A DNA stretch of 64,000 nt. Source: Himantopus leucocephalus. Its lineage: Eukaryota > Chordata > Aves > Charadriiformes > Recurvirostridae. Numbering within the stretch: the stretch's first letter is position 1; each line of letters opens with the position of its first letter. This document shows positions 26,601 through 37,371 of the stretch, in pieces. The stretch is from assembly GCA_003993805.1 (NCBI GenBank), contig RSEF01000006.1:30662716-30726715 (forward strand), given 5' to 3'. A program made the translations under genes and the position numbers. The notes under the pieces are model-generated. The model was given only the letters and a program-made list of their open reading frames with translations. It did no database searches and was not told the origin of the DNA.

Positions 26601-29324
26601 TTTGATCTACTAAATGGTCTGGATTTCTTAAAACAAAATTTTGGTTTCTGAGGTTCTCACAAACAAAATTTTCTTAGTAAGCTGCTATTCTGCATAACAA
26701 TAAGAGCCTGCAAATACAGATAAAACAGTAAGTGTAATGTCTAATTTATTGCAAAACAAAATAACAAATCAAGGACACTTGGCTTTGCTTTGAACATTAA
26801 GAAGCCTATAATACAAATGCTTACGTAAAAAGCACCTGAAACCTCCCGATCATCTTTAGAAACAGGTGAGAAAAGATGGTTACATTATACTTCTTTGCAG
26901 TGGCCCCCAAAAATATAAAACCTCACTGATGGGTAATCTTCTGCCTGTAGGCATGTACAAACATTTACCTCTGAACACACATTTGTACTATTGATATAAT
27001 AACTGCCTTTCCAGACTGCTTATGTTATTGCTAATCCTTAGAAAGGAGATCATGCTTTCTCAACACCTGTGTGAACGTTTACACTATGCACACATATTCG
27101 ACACTGAACTGAGATACGGTACAGTAATGCACTGTAGTGCCAGTGGTTTAAACTCAGTACTTTTTTAAAACTACCACATAAAATCATCACTATTCACCTG
27201 CTGTAAATTGAATCCGTCTAGCCAAATCATGATCACAACCAGTACCGTTGGTAATAAAATCATGACTGTACTTTCAGTAACCATTACTGACAGTAACCAC
27301 AATTACTGCTAAAAACTGCAAATAACTTGCACGAGGGCAGGAATCCCCAACAGGAAAGCATATATGCAAGTGTCATGCTTTACTGTGCATCCCTATGGTT
27401 AAGGAGCTTTGATATTGATAATCCACTTCAGAATTGGATTAACTCTGCAGAATAACCCCCCCCACCCCAGCCTGCCTTGGGAGGTTCTGGCTCGGAGAAA
27501 TCAGCAGGAATGCAGTAAAGACTCACTAGTCTGAAGAGCTTCTCCATGAGAGGTCCATGAAACAGCAGATCGAAGCAGCTTCCTGCCAATCAGTTAATTT
27601 GCAGAGCAAAGAAACAAGTTCTTTGTTTTGCAGTCTCGAGAGACGTGGCAGAGTATCTCACTAAGCATTAACCTTTAGCGTATGCCTCAGCAATACAACA
27701 CAGCAAAGCATGCAACAATGGAAGTCCACGATTCCGTGATCCCTGAAGATCAGGCAACCCATCGTGTGGACACTAGACATATACCACCCGTACGTTTAAA
27801 CTGGACTAATCAATTTTCACTGTGCCAAATGACAAATTCCTTCTCTTCTGATTCCATATTGAACTATACATAGGACTCTAAAAACAAAGGCACCTGAATC
27901 TGTCCTGCAAATGTATCTCACTCCCAACAGCTATTTCCCAGTCCACTGACCTATCAAATGAACCACAGAGGACCCCAAGAAAAATAAAAATATGCTTTCT
28001 AAGTAGACATGACTTGGCTAGTGTAATATTAATATATTCCAACAAGTTTTTACAATAAACAATTTTCTTTATCACCTCACTCCAGCTTCTGGAACTTTTC
28101 TATTAGTGGCTCTTCAATTTTATCTGCTAGCTAGGGCAGTCACTTGCTTCAGTATGCAAAAACTTACATATTGGAAGCTTTTTTTAAAATTACTTGTTTC
28201 AATAGTAGGATCGTCATAAAAACATTAAGCAGACGTACAACAAATTGATATTCAAAACAGAGTAGGCATAACTGATTCCAACATCTGCACTGACGGAAAC
28301 TTTACAAAAGATAACTACCAAAGCTATTTTGCTGCTGCGGCTCTGGAAGAAGGTTTGCTCACAGGGAGTTTACACCAAACCGGATGGCTTATTGCTCTGC
28401 TCCAAAGGAGAGAGTCACGTATTTTAAAGGAGAGTTTGCCAATGTAAAAAATAAACAAATAATGTTGAATCTTCCAAATATTGGTGTACACTGATAAGCT
28501 AGTTGGGTTTATATTTTTGCATTTTACAGTTTAATGCTTCTGTGTTTTACACTGAAAACTGCGCAGACAGCTCCACTGTCTAATTCACATGGTAACAAAC
28601 CAGTGATAAACACTCCCTAGTGCCACTGTATTTCTGCCTCCCACCATCAAGACCCGCCCTTTAAAGGAAAATAACTGAAAAATCAAAAGCAGGATAATGC
28701 AAAAACTGTAATCACAATCTCCCATTCTAACATTGTCTTCTTTCCCTCTCAGCTTCACCTTGTCTGCATCACCTGGGTGAAGAACATTCCTGCTTCTCTT
28801 TCCTTCCTTCTCCTCCCATGAACTATTTGCCCTGTTACTGAGAAAAAGCCCACAGAGGTCTACCAAACATCTATCACTCTCTCAAACCAAAACCCACTTT
28901 TAAGATCCCTGTATACAAAAGTCTACTTAGTGATACCTCTCAGGCATAAAGGAGGAGAAGGAGCCAACAGCAATTCGTATTCATCCTCTCCCCAACCAGT
29001 ACATGAGGGATGCATGGGAGTGGGTGACGCGAGGGAAAGGCCATGTATCACGCTTCTCTCTCCTCTTCTACTCCCTCCATGCCCCAAAGTCAAAGTCGGA
29101 GTGAGCCAAGGACAGGCATTTCCTACGCCCTTCTCCCTGCTCTAAAGTTTTCCCGCTATTTCACCTTTTGGACAGGCAGAGCAGGCCCAAGGAACGGCTT
29201 TCAGAGGACAAGAAACAGCCATTTCTACTTCTCTTTTCCCCATCCCAGTGCCACCTGTACTTTACCCAGTGGCAGAAAGGCTAGAACTTCTTCAGCTTGA
29301 AAGCAGCTTCCATTTCAGATTTAC

Positions 29325-29513
29325 CTGTATCTGTCCTGCCTGCAGGAGGCCGCGGTGGCTCTGCACACCCACAGACGGCGGGGAGAGGGGCCGCTCTCTT
29401 GCCACTTGAAGCGGCGGAGGGCAAGGCACACCTGCGGTCCTGCGTCAGCCCTGCCCAGGAAGGGGACTGCATTTCTCTCTCGGTTGTTTGATTAAAATAC
29501 CGAGCTTATACAA
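29325..29513 (-). other. Candidate alternative ABLIM1 exon in a GC-rich island (speculative)
   Basis: On the minus strand a strong pyrimidine tract ending CCTTTGCAG precedes 29513, and a good donor ATACAG|GTAAAT follows 29325, framing 189 bases that are much richer in G, C and CpG than the surrounding intron. An ATG at 29472 (G at -3) opens 49 codons plus one base, so the donor is phase 1, the phase the LIM1 exon accepts. An in-frame TAA lies near the acceptor, so only the part from the ATG could code, and the rest would be 5' UTR. The peptide (rich in Ala, Pro, Ser and Arg) matches no family I know. GC-rich sequence tends to stay open by chance on both strands, as it does here, so this may be nothing more than a local GC peak. 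Confidence 0.25.
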
Positions 29514-29751
29514 CTGCAAAGGACGGACACAGGAGAGGAAGTTTCAATCAGATACAGAACAAAAGCAGGACTCCCTGTAAACAATAGTGGGGGATGTGTA
29601 GCCACAATATGCCCTTCCCAGAGCTGCCGGCACCCCTCGGTTTTACGGAGTTACAGAGCAAGTGAGATCTTTGCTTTAATTCCCCTTAACAATCTTCACA
29701 CCACTGCTATTGCCTATGTATACGGCCACAGAAGAAACCACAAAACCACAG

Positions 29752-30168
29752 AGGAGGGCCACAAAAATGATCAGAGGGCCAGAGCACCTCTCCTATGAGG
29801 ACACGCTGAGAGAGTTGGGGTTGTTCAGCCTGGAGAAGAGAAGGCTCCAGGGAGACCTTATAGCCCCTTCCAGTACCTTAAAGGGGCTACAGGAAAGACG
29901 GGGAGGGACTCTCAATCGGGGCGTGTAGTGATAGGACGAGGGGGAACGGTTTTTAAACTGAAAGGGGAGATTTAGATTAGATATCAGGAAGAAATTCTTT
30001 ACTCTGAGGGTGGTGAAGCACTGCAACAGGCTTCCTTGGAGGTGTTCAAGGCCAGGTTGGATGGGGCTTTGAGCAACCTGGTCTAGTGGGAGATGTCCCT
30101 GCCCATGGCAGGGGGGGTGGAACTAAATGGTCTTTAAGGTCCCTTCCAACCTAAACTATTCTATGATT
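29752..30168 (+). mobile_element. CR1 LINE 3' fragment
   Basis: Typical avian CR1 3' region in sense orientation: ACAAAAATGATCAGAGGGCC, then GTTGTTCAGCCTGGAGAAGA, and the terminal CCCTTCCAACCTAAACTATT followed by CTATGATTTT, a decayed form of the CR1 tail octamer. It is 5'-truncated, as nearly all CR1 copies are, with no intact reverse transcriptase. It closely resembles the copy at 52853-53226. Confidence 0.92.
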
Positions 30169-31829
30169 TTCATCATTTCTTTCTACTTGAGGCTGATCTG
30201 GCTCATCTTTCTTGCTAGTATCTAGTAACAGTGGGAACTGCAATTTTGTTCTTGTTTATTGGATAACAGATATCAAAGAATTTAGGCGGAGAGGGAGCAG
30301 TGAGCCCTACAGAGGTGAATTCAGTTGCTCTAAACCATGCTATCATTAATACAGATTAATGCTAAACCACTGATGTACTACTAAGCAAATTAGCTTGGAT
30401 TGATCTCGAACACTGGCAACTACTTGTCCCACAGCCAATGGAAAGCTGAAACAGGAAGCCAAGGGTGAAGAAGACAGTAAGTGTTCAAATATTTTAGGTA
30501 AAAATGTGGCAGTGATTGAATTGGAGTAGAGATATTGCAAACAGACAGAGAATGAAGAACTGTTTGTAATTAATTACTTTTGAAATTTAATTTAAAAAAA
30601 AAAAACCCAAGCTCATTGTGCTTATTTACAGAAGCAAAGATTTTTATGACCTAACACGGACAGGGAGTTTCAGGTATATTTCTTACTCAAACATGAAACC
30701 ACTACTCAGCATTTTTCACAACCGGATCTTTAGAATGATAAAGCTGAAGCAACTGCATCAGGTGAACTTTGCCCACTGCAGCCACTCTGTGAATCTCAGG
30801 AGTAACACCAGCAGAAGCACCTGCTTGTGTTTAAGATCTAATAGGTGAGCAGTGAAAAATCAGACCATCCTGGGAAAGCTGATGAAATAAGCAACTACAT
30901 CTTCAACATGTGCTATCATTGCAGGAACAAAACCCCATCAGCACTGCTACTGTAGGAAAGGGCAGAGAAGAAAGCAGTTCCTCTAATATCAGCAAGACGG
31001 AGAGAATGAGGGAGAGGGAGAACTTTCACCTGTGAGCCCTGTTTGTGAACAAGTCCTTGGTAATGTAAGGCATTGTGCAGCAAGCAGAAAGGGAAGATTT
31101 CTCACTCCGTGATGGTCGTTGTTAGAATGGCTCTGAGTGCAGGAGCCCAGGAGACAGAAGCTGCGCTTGGCTGTTCTTTATCATGGCCATGTGACTCCTG
31201 ATGCTGAACCCCAGCTATGCACCAGTATCACAGCGGGTTTGCAAGCAATTTCCAGAGGTGTCGAAAAGCACCTGAAAGAGAGAGCCTGCTCCCAGGGTGG
31301 AAACCTAAACTCGATGATGCGCTTGGTCCGTCAAGCACACAGCACAATAAGCTTAGAAATCTCTACTGTAACACTGCAAAGCTGTCCCCAGAAAAATGGG
31401 ACTTCAAGGAGGGAGGAATGCAGTTTCCCAAAATCTGAAGACACTAGACCATGTGCTTCTTAAAGACAAAAATAAAAAAACAAACAAAAATATGAGTGCA
31501 CTCGACCAGGTCCTTGGCTGACAGTGATCTGTAACCACCAAAAGAGACTCTAAAACACTCAACAGATCACATACTCTTGTGCTGGCTAGGCTCAAGCACC
31601 TAGATCATTTGTGACATTCATAAAACACTCCAAGAAGTTTGCACAACATGCTTAGGCAAACTGTTCCTCTGCTTCTCTGCCTCTGTATGTAGAAAGTTAG
31701 TTCCCATTATACAAACTGGATCTTCCCTGCTGCAAATGCACCTGATCTCTTTCAGTGCTTCTCAGGACAATGCAGAACACATCTCCATTTGACAATCTCT
31801 TATCCATCTGAAGATTGACTACATCCCTC

Positions 31830-32290
31830 ACTTACCTTCACTCTTCTAGACTGAGCAAACCTAATTCTATTAATCTTTTCTCATAAGTTTTTTTCCTAAT
31901 ACTATTCTCACTGTCTTCTACTAGTTTCCCTCCAATTTCTCAGTATCTTTCTCAAAATGCAATGTCCAAATCTAGAGACAGTATTCAGCAGAGTCCTCTT
32001 CAGTAACAGAAAACAGAGAAAAATTATCTCCCTTGCTGTACATATCTCCTGCTAACCCATCCCAGAAAAAGAGTAGGTTTTTTGCAGCAGTCCATCTATA
32101 TTTACATTGCAATAAGTATCGTTATCCTCCATATGCTTTTCTGGAGTAGTGTTAGCTATTTTCCATTTCTTTTCTGTGCAAGTCCAACACTTTACACCAT
32201 TATTCATTGAAATTCAACTGCATGATTTCAAACGATCTAGCTGACTTATCAGGACTATTCTGAATTTGAACATTGCCCTGCAGAAGAATG
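31830..32290 (-). mobile_element. Old, strongly diverged CR1/L3-like LINE fragment
   Basis: The plus strand reads like an antisense CR1-superfamily 3' region: a 'gactgagcaaacctaattct' start, 'caatgtccaaatctagagac', a TTTTTTGCAGCAG segment, then 'cattgaaattcaactgcatg' and 'ggactattctgaatttgaac'. The order matches CR1/L3 consensus as I know it, but identity is low, so it predates the other CR1 copies here. The boundaries are approximate. Confidence 0.6.
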
Positions 32291-33155
32291 ATACAATGCT
32301 TCTAAACCTGGATTACCACAAACATTAAAAGTATGCTCCCTATTCAATCATATAATCATCTAAGTCAGCATCATAAAAAAAAAAAAAATTATAGGGACTG
32401 AGGCCAGGAGAGATCGCTTACTGGAAGGAATGCATTTGAAACACTATCAAAAAGAAGAACCACCTTACTGAAGTACACAAGCAGTCTGTTCAGCACCTCT
32501 CAGCATCGAAAGAGTACCACCAACTACAATGCCTACGGAATCTGGATTTTTCCCTCTCATATCAACACTTCATGATTGCTTACTTTTGGACACCTGACAA
32601 GTTCACACAGCACCATTAGAATGCTACAGCTGTAGGTTACATTAAGTACACATTCTGTGGGGAGCTACTATGAACACCATTAGCAGGTAAGACCAAAATT
32701 AAAATAGGAATTCTTTTTTTCCATCTGTGCTTCTCTTCTTCCTTTCCAGGTAACAATGGGGACCGGTATTAAGAAACTGCAGTCTTCAGGGTGATCTTGG
32801 GCATTCCTTGGTACTAAGAATGGAAAATGGCAACGGGACATAAAACGGTGCCTGTTGGTTTCCCTAGCTGGGGGCTCTAGCTTTCTTGCCATAACACAGC
32901 AAGAAAACCCTCCTGATGGAAGCAAGCTGATGTGTGGGAACTTAGGCGTAAAAGAGTGGGCAAAGATTGAGATGCTTATGCTGCAGCTAGTATTTTATAA
33001 TTGGACCTTTTTTTTCAAATCTGCAAAGCTCATTCCTCTCAAGAACACCCTACCCCTGTGTCTTCCCTCACATCACCATGTTAATCTCTTGAACTCCTTC
33101 CTGCAAACATACACACAGAAAAATCAGACCTTCTTTTCCCCAGACCCCCCTTTCT

Positions 33156-33494
33156 CATAGAACAGAATAGACTATTTCAGTTGGAAGGGACCTACAATGA
33201 TCATCTAGTCCAACTGCCTGACCAATTCATGGCTGACCAAGTTGAGGCATGTTGTTAAGGGCATTGTCCAATTGCTTCCTGAACACTGACAGGCTTGTGG
33301 CATCGACCACCTCTCTAGGAAGCCTGTTGCAGTGTCTGACCACCCTCTCGGTAAAGAAGTGCTTCTTAATGTGCAGTCTAAACCTCCCCTGATGCAGCTT
33401 TGAACCATTCCCATGCGTCCTGTCACTAGATACCAGGCAGAAAAGATCAGCACCTCCCTTTCCACTTCCCCTTGTCAGGAAGCTGTAGAGAGCA
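33156..33494 (-). mobile_element. CR1 LINE 3' fragment (antisense)
   Basis: It begins on the plus strand with TCATAGAACAGAATAGAC and then TTGGAAGGGACCTACAATGA, the reverse complement of a CR1 3' end, and continues through 'cctctctaggaagcctgttg' and 'aaagaagtgcttcttaatgt', all typical CR1 3' sequence. The 5' part is missing. It directly abuts a second CR1 copy at 33495. Confidence 0.9.
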
Positions 33495-33830
33495 ATAGAA
33501 TCATAGAATCATTTGGGTTGGAAGAGACCTTTAAGATCATTAAGTCCAACCATTGATCCAGCCTGCCCAGATCCCTCTGCAGAGCCTTCCTACCCTCAAG
33601 CAGATCAACACTCCTACAACTTGGTGTCATCTGCAAAATTACTGAGGCTGCACCTAATCCCCTAGCCCAGATCATTGATAAAGATATTAAAGAGAACCGT
33701 CCCTAGTACTGAGCCCTGAGGAAGACCACTTGTGACTGGCCGCCAACTGGATTTTACTCCATTCACAACCGCTCTCCGGGCCCGGCCATCCAGCCAGTTT
33801 TTAACCCAGTGAAAAGTAAATAGGGTCTCA
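33495..33830 (-). mobile_element. CR1 LINE 3' fragment (antisense), abutting the previous copy
   Basis: The start ATAGAATCATAGAATCATTT carries two copies of the CR1 tail octamer in reverse complement, followed by GGGTTGGAAGAGACCTTTAA. After 'aagtccaacc' it jumps to a more 5' CR1 block ('cagcctgcccagatccctct'), which implies an internal deletion, and runs to 'gccatccagccagtttttaa'. Better preserved than its neighbour, so probably younger. Confidence 0.92.
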
Positions 33831-34525
33831 GTGCTTCATAAATTTTCCTGCACCAGTCCAGTCTGCTCCCTGGCTCATCACTGAGCTGTTTTCATGCTCT
33901 CTGGATTCCCCCCGTGCCTTTCGCATCCTCGCAGGTTCCTTCTGTCTTCCTTTACATCCAAGTGATCCAACGCAAGCAGCCATTCTCACAAGCACTGCTT
34001 TAAATTAAGACTGTTATGTAAAGAGTTACTAAACTCATGCAGGAGGTCAGTTAGATAATATGGTATATATCTCCTTTCCCTCAGGTGTATACTACTGTCA
34101 CATCCAAAGAGTAATCAGTTTGGAGAGGCGCGTAAGGCGACATCTGTGTAAGTGACAGATGACAGTATCTTATACAAGAAGCAACATCACACAGTTCCAA
34201 GCCAATTTTCTCTTTAAAATTTCACTGCTCTTTTGCAACGAACTTTCAACTTTTGGTAGTCCCAAATAACAGACATTTTTCCACAGAAACCTTTGTACCG
34301 GAGTCTGGCCTCCAGAGAATCAAAGCCACGTGCTGCACCGGACCTTCTAGGCTAAGACAGATTTGCTGCAGCAAACCACGCGGACGGCAATCCCTCGCGT
34401 GGGAAGCAGTCCCTTACCACCTCCCCTAGAACCGGGAGGGAAGGCGGCTCTCATCAGTCTTGGGCCAAATGAACTCAAGGAAGATGCAGAATGAGGGTCC
34501 TTGCAGTCATTCAAAGCCCCTTCTG

Positions 34526-34545
34526 NTTTTTTTTTTTTTTTTTTT
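34526..34545. repeat. Poly-T tract with one unresolved base
   Basis: One N at 34526 followed by 19 T. Homopolymer length uncertain. Confidence 0.9.
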
Positions 34546-36994
34546 AAGTTTTCTTCCATTCTTAGAGTACTTTTAACTGTCACTATCATGCCACCATTTA
34601 ACTTGACGAGACATGTTTAACCTCTGACATTCCCCTTAGGAAAGGGATGGAATTTCATGACATAAGTGAAAAAAAAAGCAAGTCATGGGTTAAATTGGGG
34701 ATACTCAAAAGACTCACTTTCTAAATACTAAATAGCTCTGCAGTTGTTGGTAATTCCTGACCTTCCAAAAACCTAAAATACAGACTTTTCCTGATGGTTA
34801 TGATTCCACTTATGTGCAGCAAGGAAAATATTTAGTGAGTCTCCAAATGCCTTGAATGGGGTAATTTCTAATCTCTGTTTGCAAAGCCAAATACAGACAG
34901 CAAAGTGTCTTTCAGCAGGGTATATAAGCTGCTAAATCTTGTAGTACTTGAGGCACCGTAATCCCTAAGCAGGCACATGGCCTAAGAGACAGACTCATGC
35001 GTTTTGCATCTTAAAGTCACATACAGCTTTTACAACCAGGCCGTTTTCAATAACCGTTCCGCTATTTTTGTTCTAAGTAGGTGAGATTCTGATTCCAATT
35101 ATTGTAATTTCAGTAAAGCTGAGACACCAGACACCTTGCGACCTTTCAGCTAGCACTATTCATGGCACTGGAAGGCAGGACCACAATACCCATCCTATCG
35201 AATAGTAGCACCCAAATTGCAGGATGAAAGGAAAAAAAGCCCCAGTGGTTATTTGCATTATCCGTTGCAGCAGAATGCCAATCAGAACCTGTCCCACGAT
35301 CTTTGTGATTGCATACAAATGAGTGAAGAACTGCAAAACTGCATATTTCTAGATTGATTTATACCCCATACAAATTAGAAGAAAATTGCACCTGTGCAAA
35401 AAGGTGGCTCCCAGCCTGCTCCAATGGCAAAGAATTTCTTTGGAGTCCTGCCTGGATCGATCATATAGCTGGTCACTGTTCATTCAATTAATTTTCTATC
35501 CTAAATTGTGAGTTATAAAAATGCCTAAATTGTCTGTAGAAGTTTTCTCCAGAATACTAATGTGAAACACTGGCAGGGGGGGAAGAGGTCGGGGCTGGCA
35601 TGGCAGAATGATAGCTGATTTTTCTGGTTCACAGCCATATTATATATTTGCTTCATGTTTTAGCAACACCCTAATTAAAATTTTACTTTTAAAATATTTG
35701 ATTACTCAGAAGCAGTAACTATCTGAAACAATATATGGGGTTTGGGCAGTATTACTCTTACAGTGTAAAGTTCATTGGGTACAGAGCTGACTAGCAAAAA
35801 GCTGTTTCCGCAGAAGAAAATGTGTTATCTGGCACTGTTGAAACAACAAACTTGGAAGCAGATTTTTAAAAATACTTGCCTACCATATACAATCACTCAG
35901 TATTAATATTTTGAGGAGCTGAGCAGAGTGACAAGGATGTAACAGCCTGACCTGCTAAGTGCAGGCAAAATTCCAGCACATAAGCAATTCAGGTTATCAC
36001 AACTGAGCTCCATAAAGCAAATCCTAGAAGATGATATCTTTGAAAGTTAACTGAAAGCTTCAGATTAACATTTATAGCCAATTTAATTGTCTTGGTGTGA
36101 GGACTGGAGTTTCCAGAAATTTTTTTTTTTATTTAAATTTTTAATGGACTGTAACAAATCAGTTAAGCTGATGAATTCCAGATGTAAGTCCTCTCACCAC
36201 CGATAGCTCTATGAAGGATTAAACCAGTGTTCAATATTAATTAAAAACGCAAACCAAATTTTAGGAACTACTGGGAGGAACAAAGAGCACTGTTATGACT
36301 CTACATATAACCGCATTATGCTACATGTTGCATACTATATATTATATACTGTTCCCCAATTTTTCAAGGGTTATAGCAGAATTAGAAAAATAAAGGTAAA
36401 AAGGATAATCAAAGGCATGGACTGGCTCTGGCACAAAGAGTATCTAAATAAATTATGACTGCTTAGCCTGGAAAAGGAGGTATCTGCATAGAAGATACAA
36501 CAGAATTCAAATAAACTCTCAAGTGACATGAAGAAGGTGAACACGGAAGGACTTTTAATCACCTCTTCCAAATCAAAAATGAGGCAGCTTCAAATGAAAC
36601 TACTTGGCAATAGGTTTAACAAACAAACAAAAAAGAAATATAGTTTCATAAAACCCACAGGAAAATTTTGAAACACACTACCACAGGATGTTGTACTTTC
36701 AAAAGGTATTTTTTTAGCTTGAGTACTTCTGCAGGTTAAGGCCCCCTTTGTCCCATAATGGCCACACACAGAGAGCTGCACCTATATCCATCAACTACTT
36801 TTGACTATTCAAATTCTAATTTGGCATTTTATTCTTCTTTCCCTCCTCTCTGTCAGTGATAAAATATTTCTCCACACCTGAGCACACTTGCTGTGATAAA
36901 GCATCTTGCTGCTACACAAAAAATAAGCTAACTGTAAAGCAATGTAGCCTATTCACGAACCAAAAATCAAGATCTGATGCCCGTCTTCACTTAC

Positions 36995-37238
36995 CCAGAT
37001 CCTCAGGAGTGTCAAATAACCGCTCGCATAAGTAGTAGTCATCTGGATTCAAGTAGGGCAGTTGCTTCAGCAAGCTCTGCTTAGGAATGAGATACAAGAC
37101 CTCTGCAATATCCCCATCCTCAATAATTGACATCCTTTTGACTGAATTTCGGAATTTCACCTTTTCCAGCACCAATTCTTCAGTTTTACTTGATCCACAC
37201 AGCTTCCCAAAGCTGTTTAAGATGGGGAAAGACAGCAT
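36995..37238 (-). CDS. ABLIM1: ABLIM1 alternative first coding exon (81-residue N-terminal leader)
   Basis: The exon encodes a leader ahead of the LIM domains of an actin-binding LIM protein, a cytoskeletal adaptor that binds F-actin through a C-terminal villin headpiece and partners through four LIM domains. It starts at an ATG with G at -3; an in-frame TGA lies 45 bases upstream, so coding cannot extend far. It runs 81 codons plus one base and ends at CTGG|GTAAGTG, a strong phase-1 donor. Spliced to the exon at 4059-4193 it gives Asp-Leu-Val-Ala-His-Pro-Gln, the same kind of junction as I recall in human ABLIM1 (Asp-Pro-Phe-Val-Ala-His-Pro-Gln). Seen in the product: GKLC at residues 11-14, acidic IIED at 38-41 and YLNPDDYY at 62-69, each matching a similar motif at the same position in the recalled human leader. 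No zinc ligands, signal peptide or membrane segment are visible. An upstream non-coding exon cannot be excluded, because a pyrimidine-rich stretch ending in AG lies directly before AAATG. Gene identity is firm through the splice partner; first-exon status is likely. Confidence 0.85.
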
Positions 37239-37360
37239 TTCTATTCGGAAGAAGCTAGGGAAAGCAACCTGTAGTGCACGCAGTCAGTCTACTACTCACG
37301 GCACACTGCCCTTGCCAATCCTTCTCTTTTTCTCTTATCCAGCAAAGGAGATTAAGGAAG

Positions 37361-37371
37361 ATATATTTTTA
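37361..37371 (-). promoter_or_regulatory. TATA-like / near-MEF2 A/T element upstream of leader exon
   Basis: Read on the minus strand the sequence is CTAAAAATATATC, about 125 bases before the ATG at 37238. It could serve as a TATA box, placing a start near 37335 with a 5' UTR of roughly 100 bases. It also misses the MEF2 consensus (YTAWWWWTAR) by only the last base. No CpG island surrounds the exon. A/T motifs of this length are common in AT-rich DNA, so this is only a candidate. Confidence 0.2.

Larger units (their letters stand above)
4194..36994 (-). other. ABLIM1: ABLIM1 large intron between leader exon and LIM1 exon
   Basis: The intron is bounded by the GTAAGTG donor at 36994 and the TTTACAG acceptor at 4194, about 32.8 kb, and both ends are phase 1. 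Within it are a 25-bp exact duplication (5460-5509), MIR-like SINE relics (about 7040-7310, 17445-17570, 23075-23160), poly-A tracts with assembly Ns (17724-17754, 21575-21622), a GC-rich candidate exon (29325-29513) and a CR1 cluster (29752-30168, 31830-32290, 33156-33494, 33495-33830). No other exon with recognisable homology was seen. Long first introns of this kind often hold regulatory elements, but sequence alone does not show which parts. Confidence 0.85.

Noticed and set aside
29297..29491. 64-codon plus-strand frame through the GC-rich island
   Set aside because: GC-rich sequence stays open on both strands. Only the minus-strand reading has splice sites in phase with ABLIM1.
31137..31463. 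108-codon plus-strand frame
   Set aside because: No domain, no Kozak or splice context, and it lies inside the ABLIM1 intron on the opposite strand.
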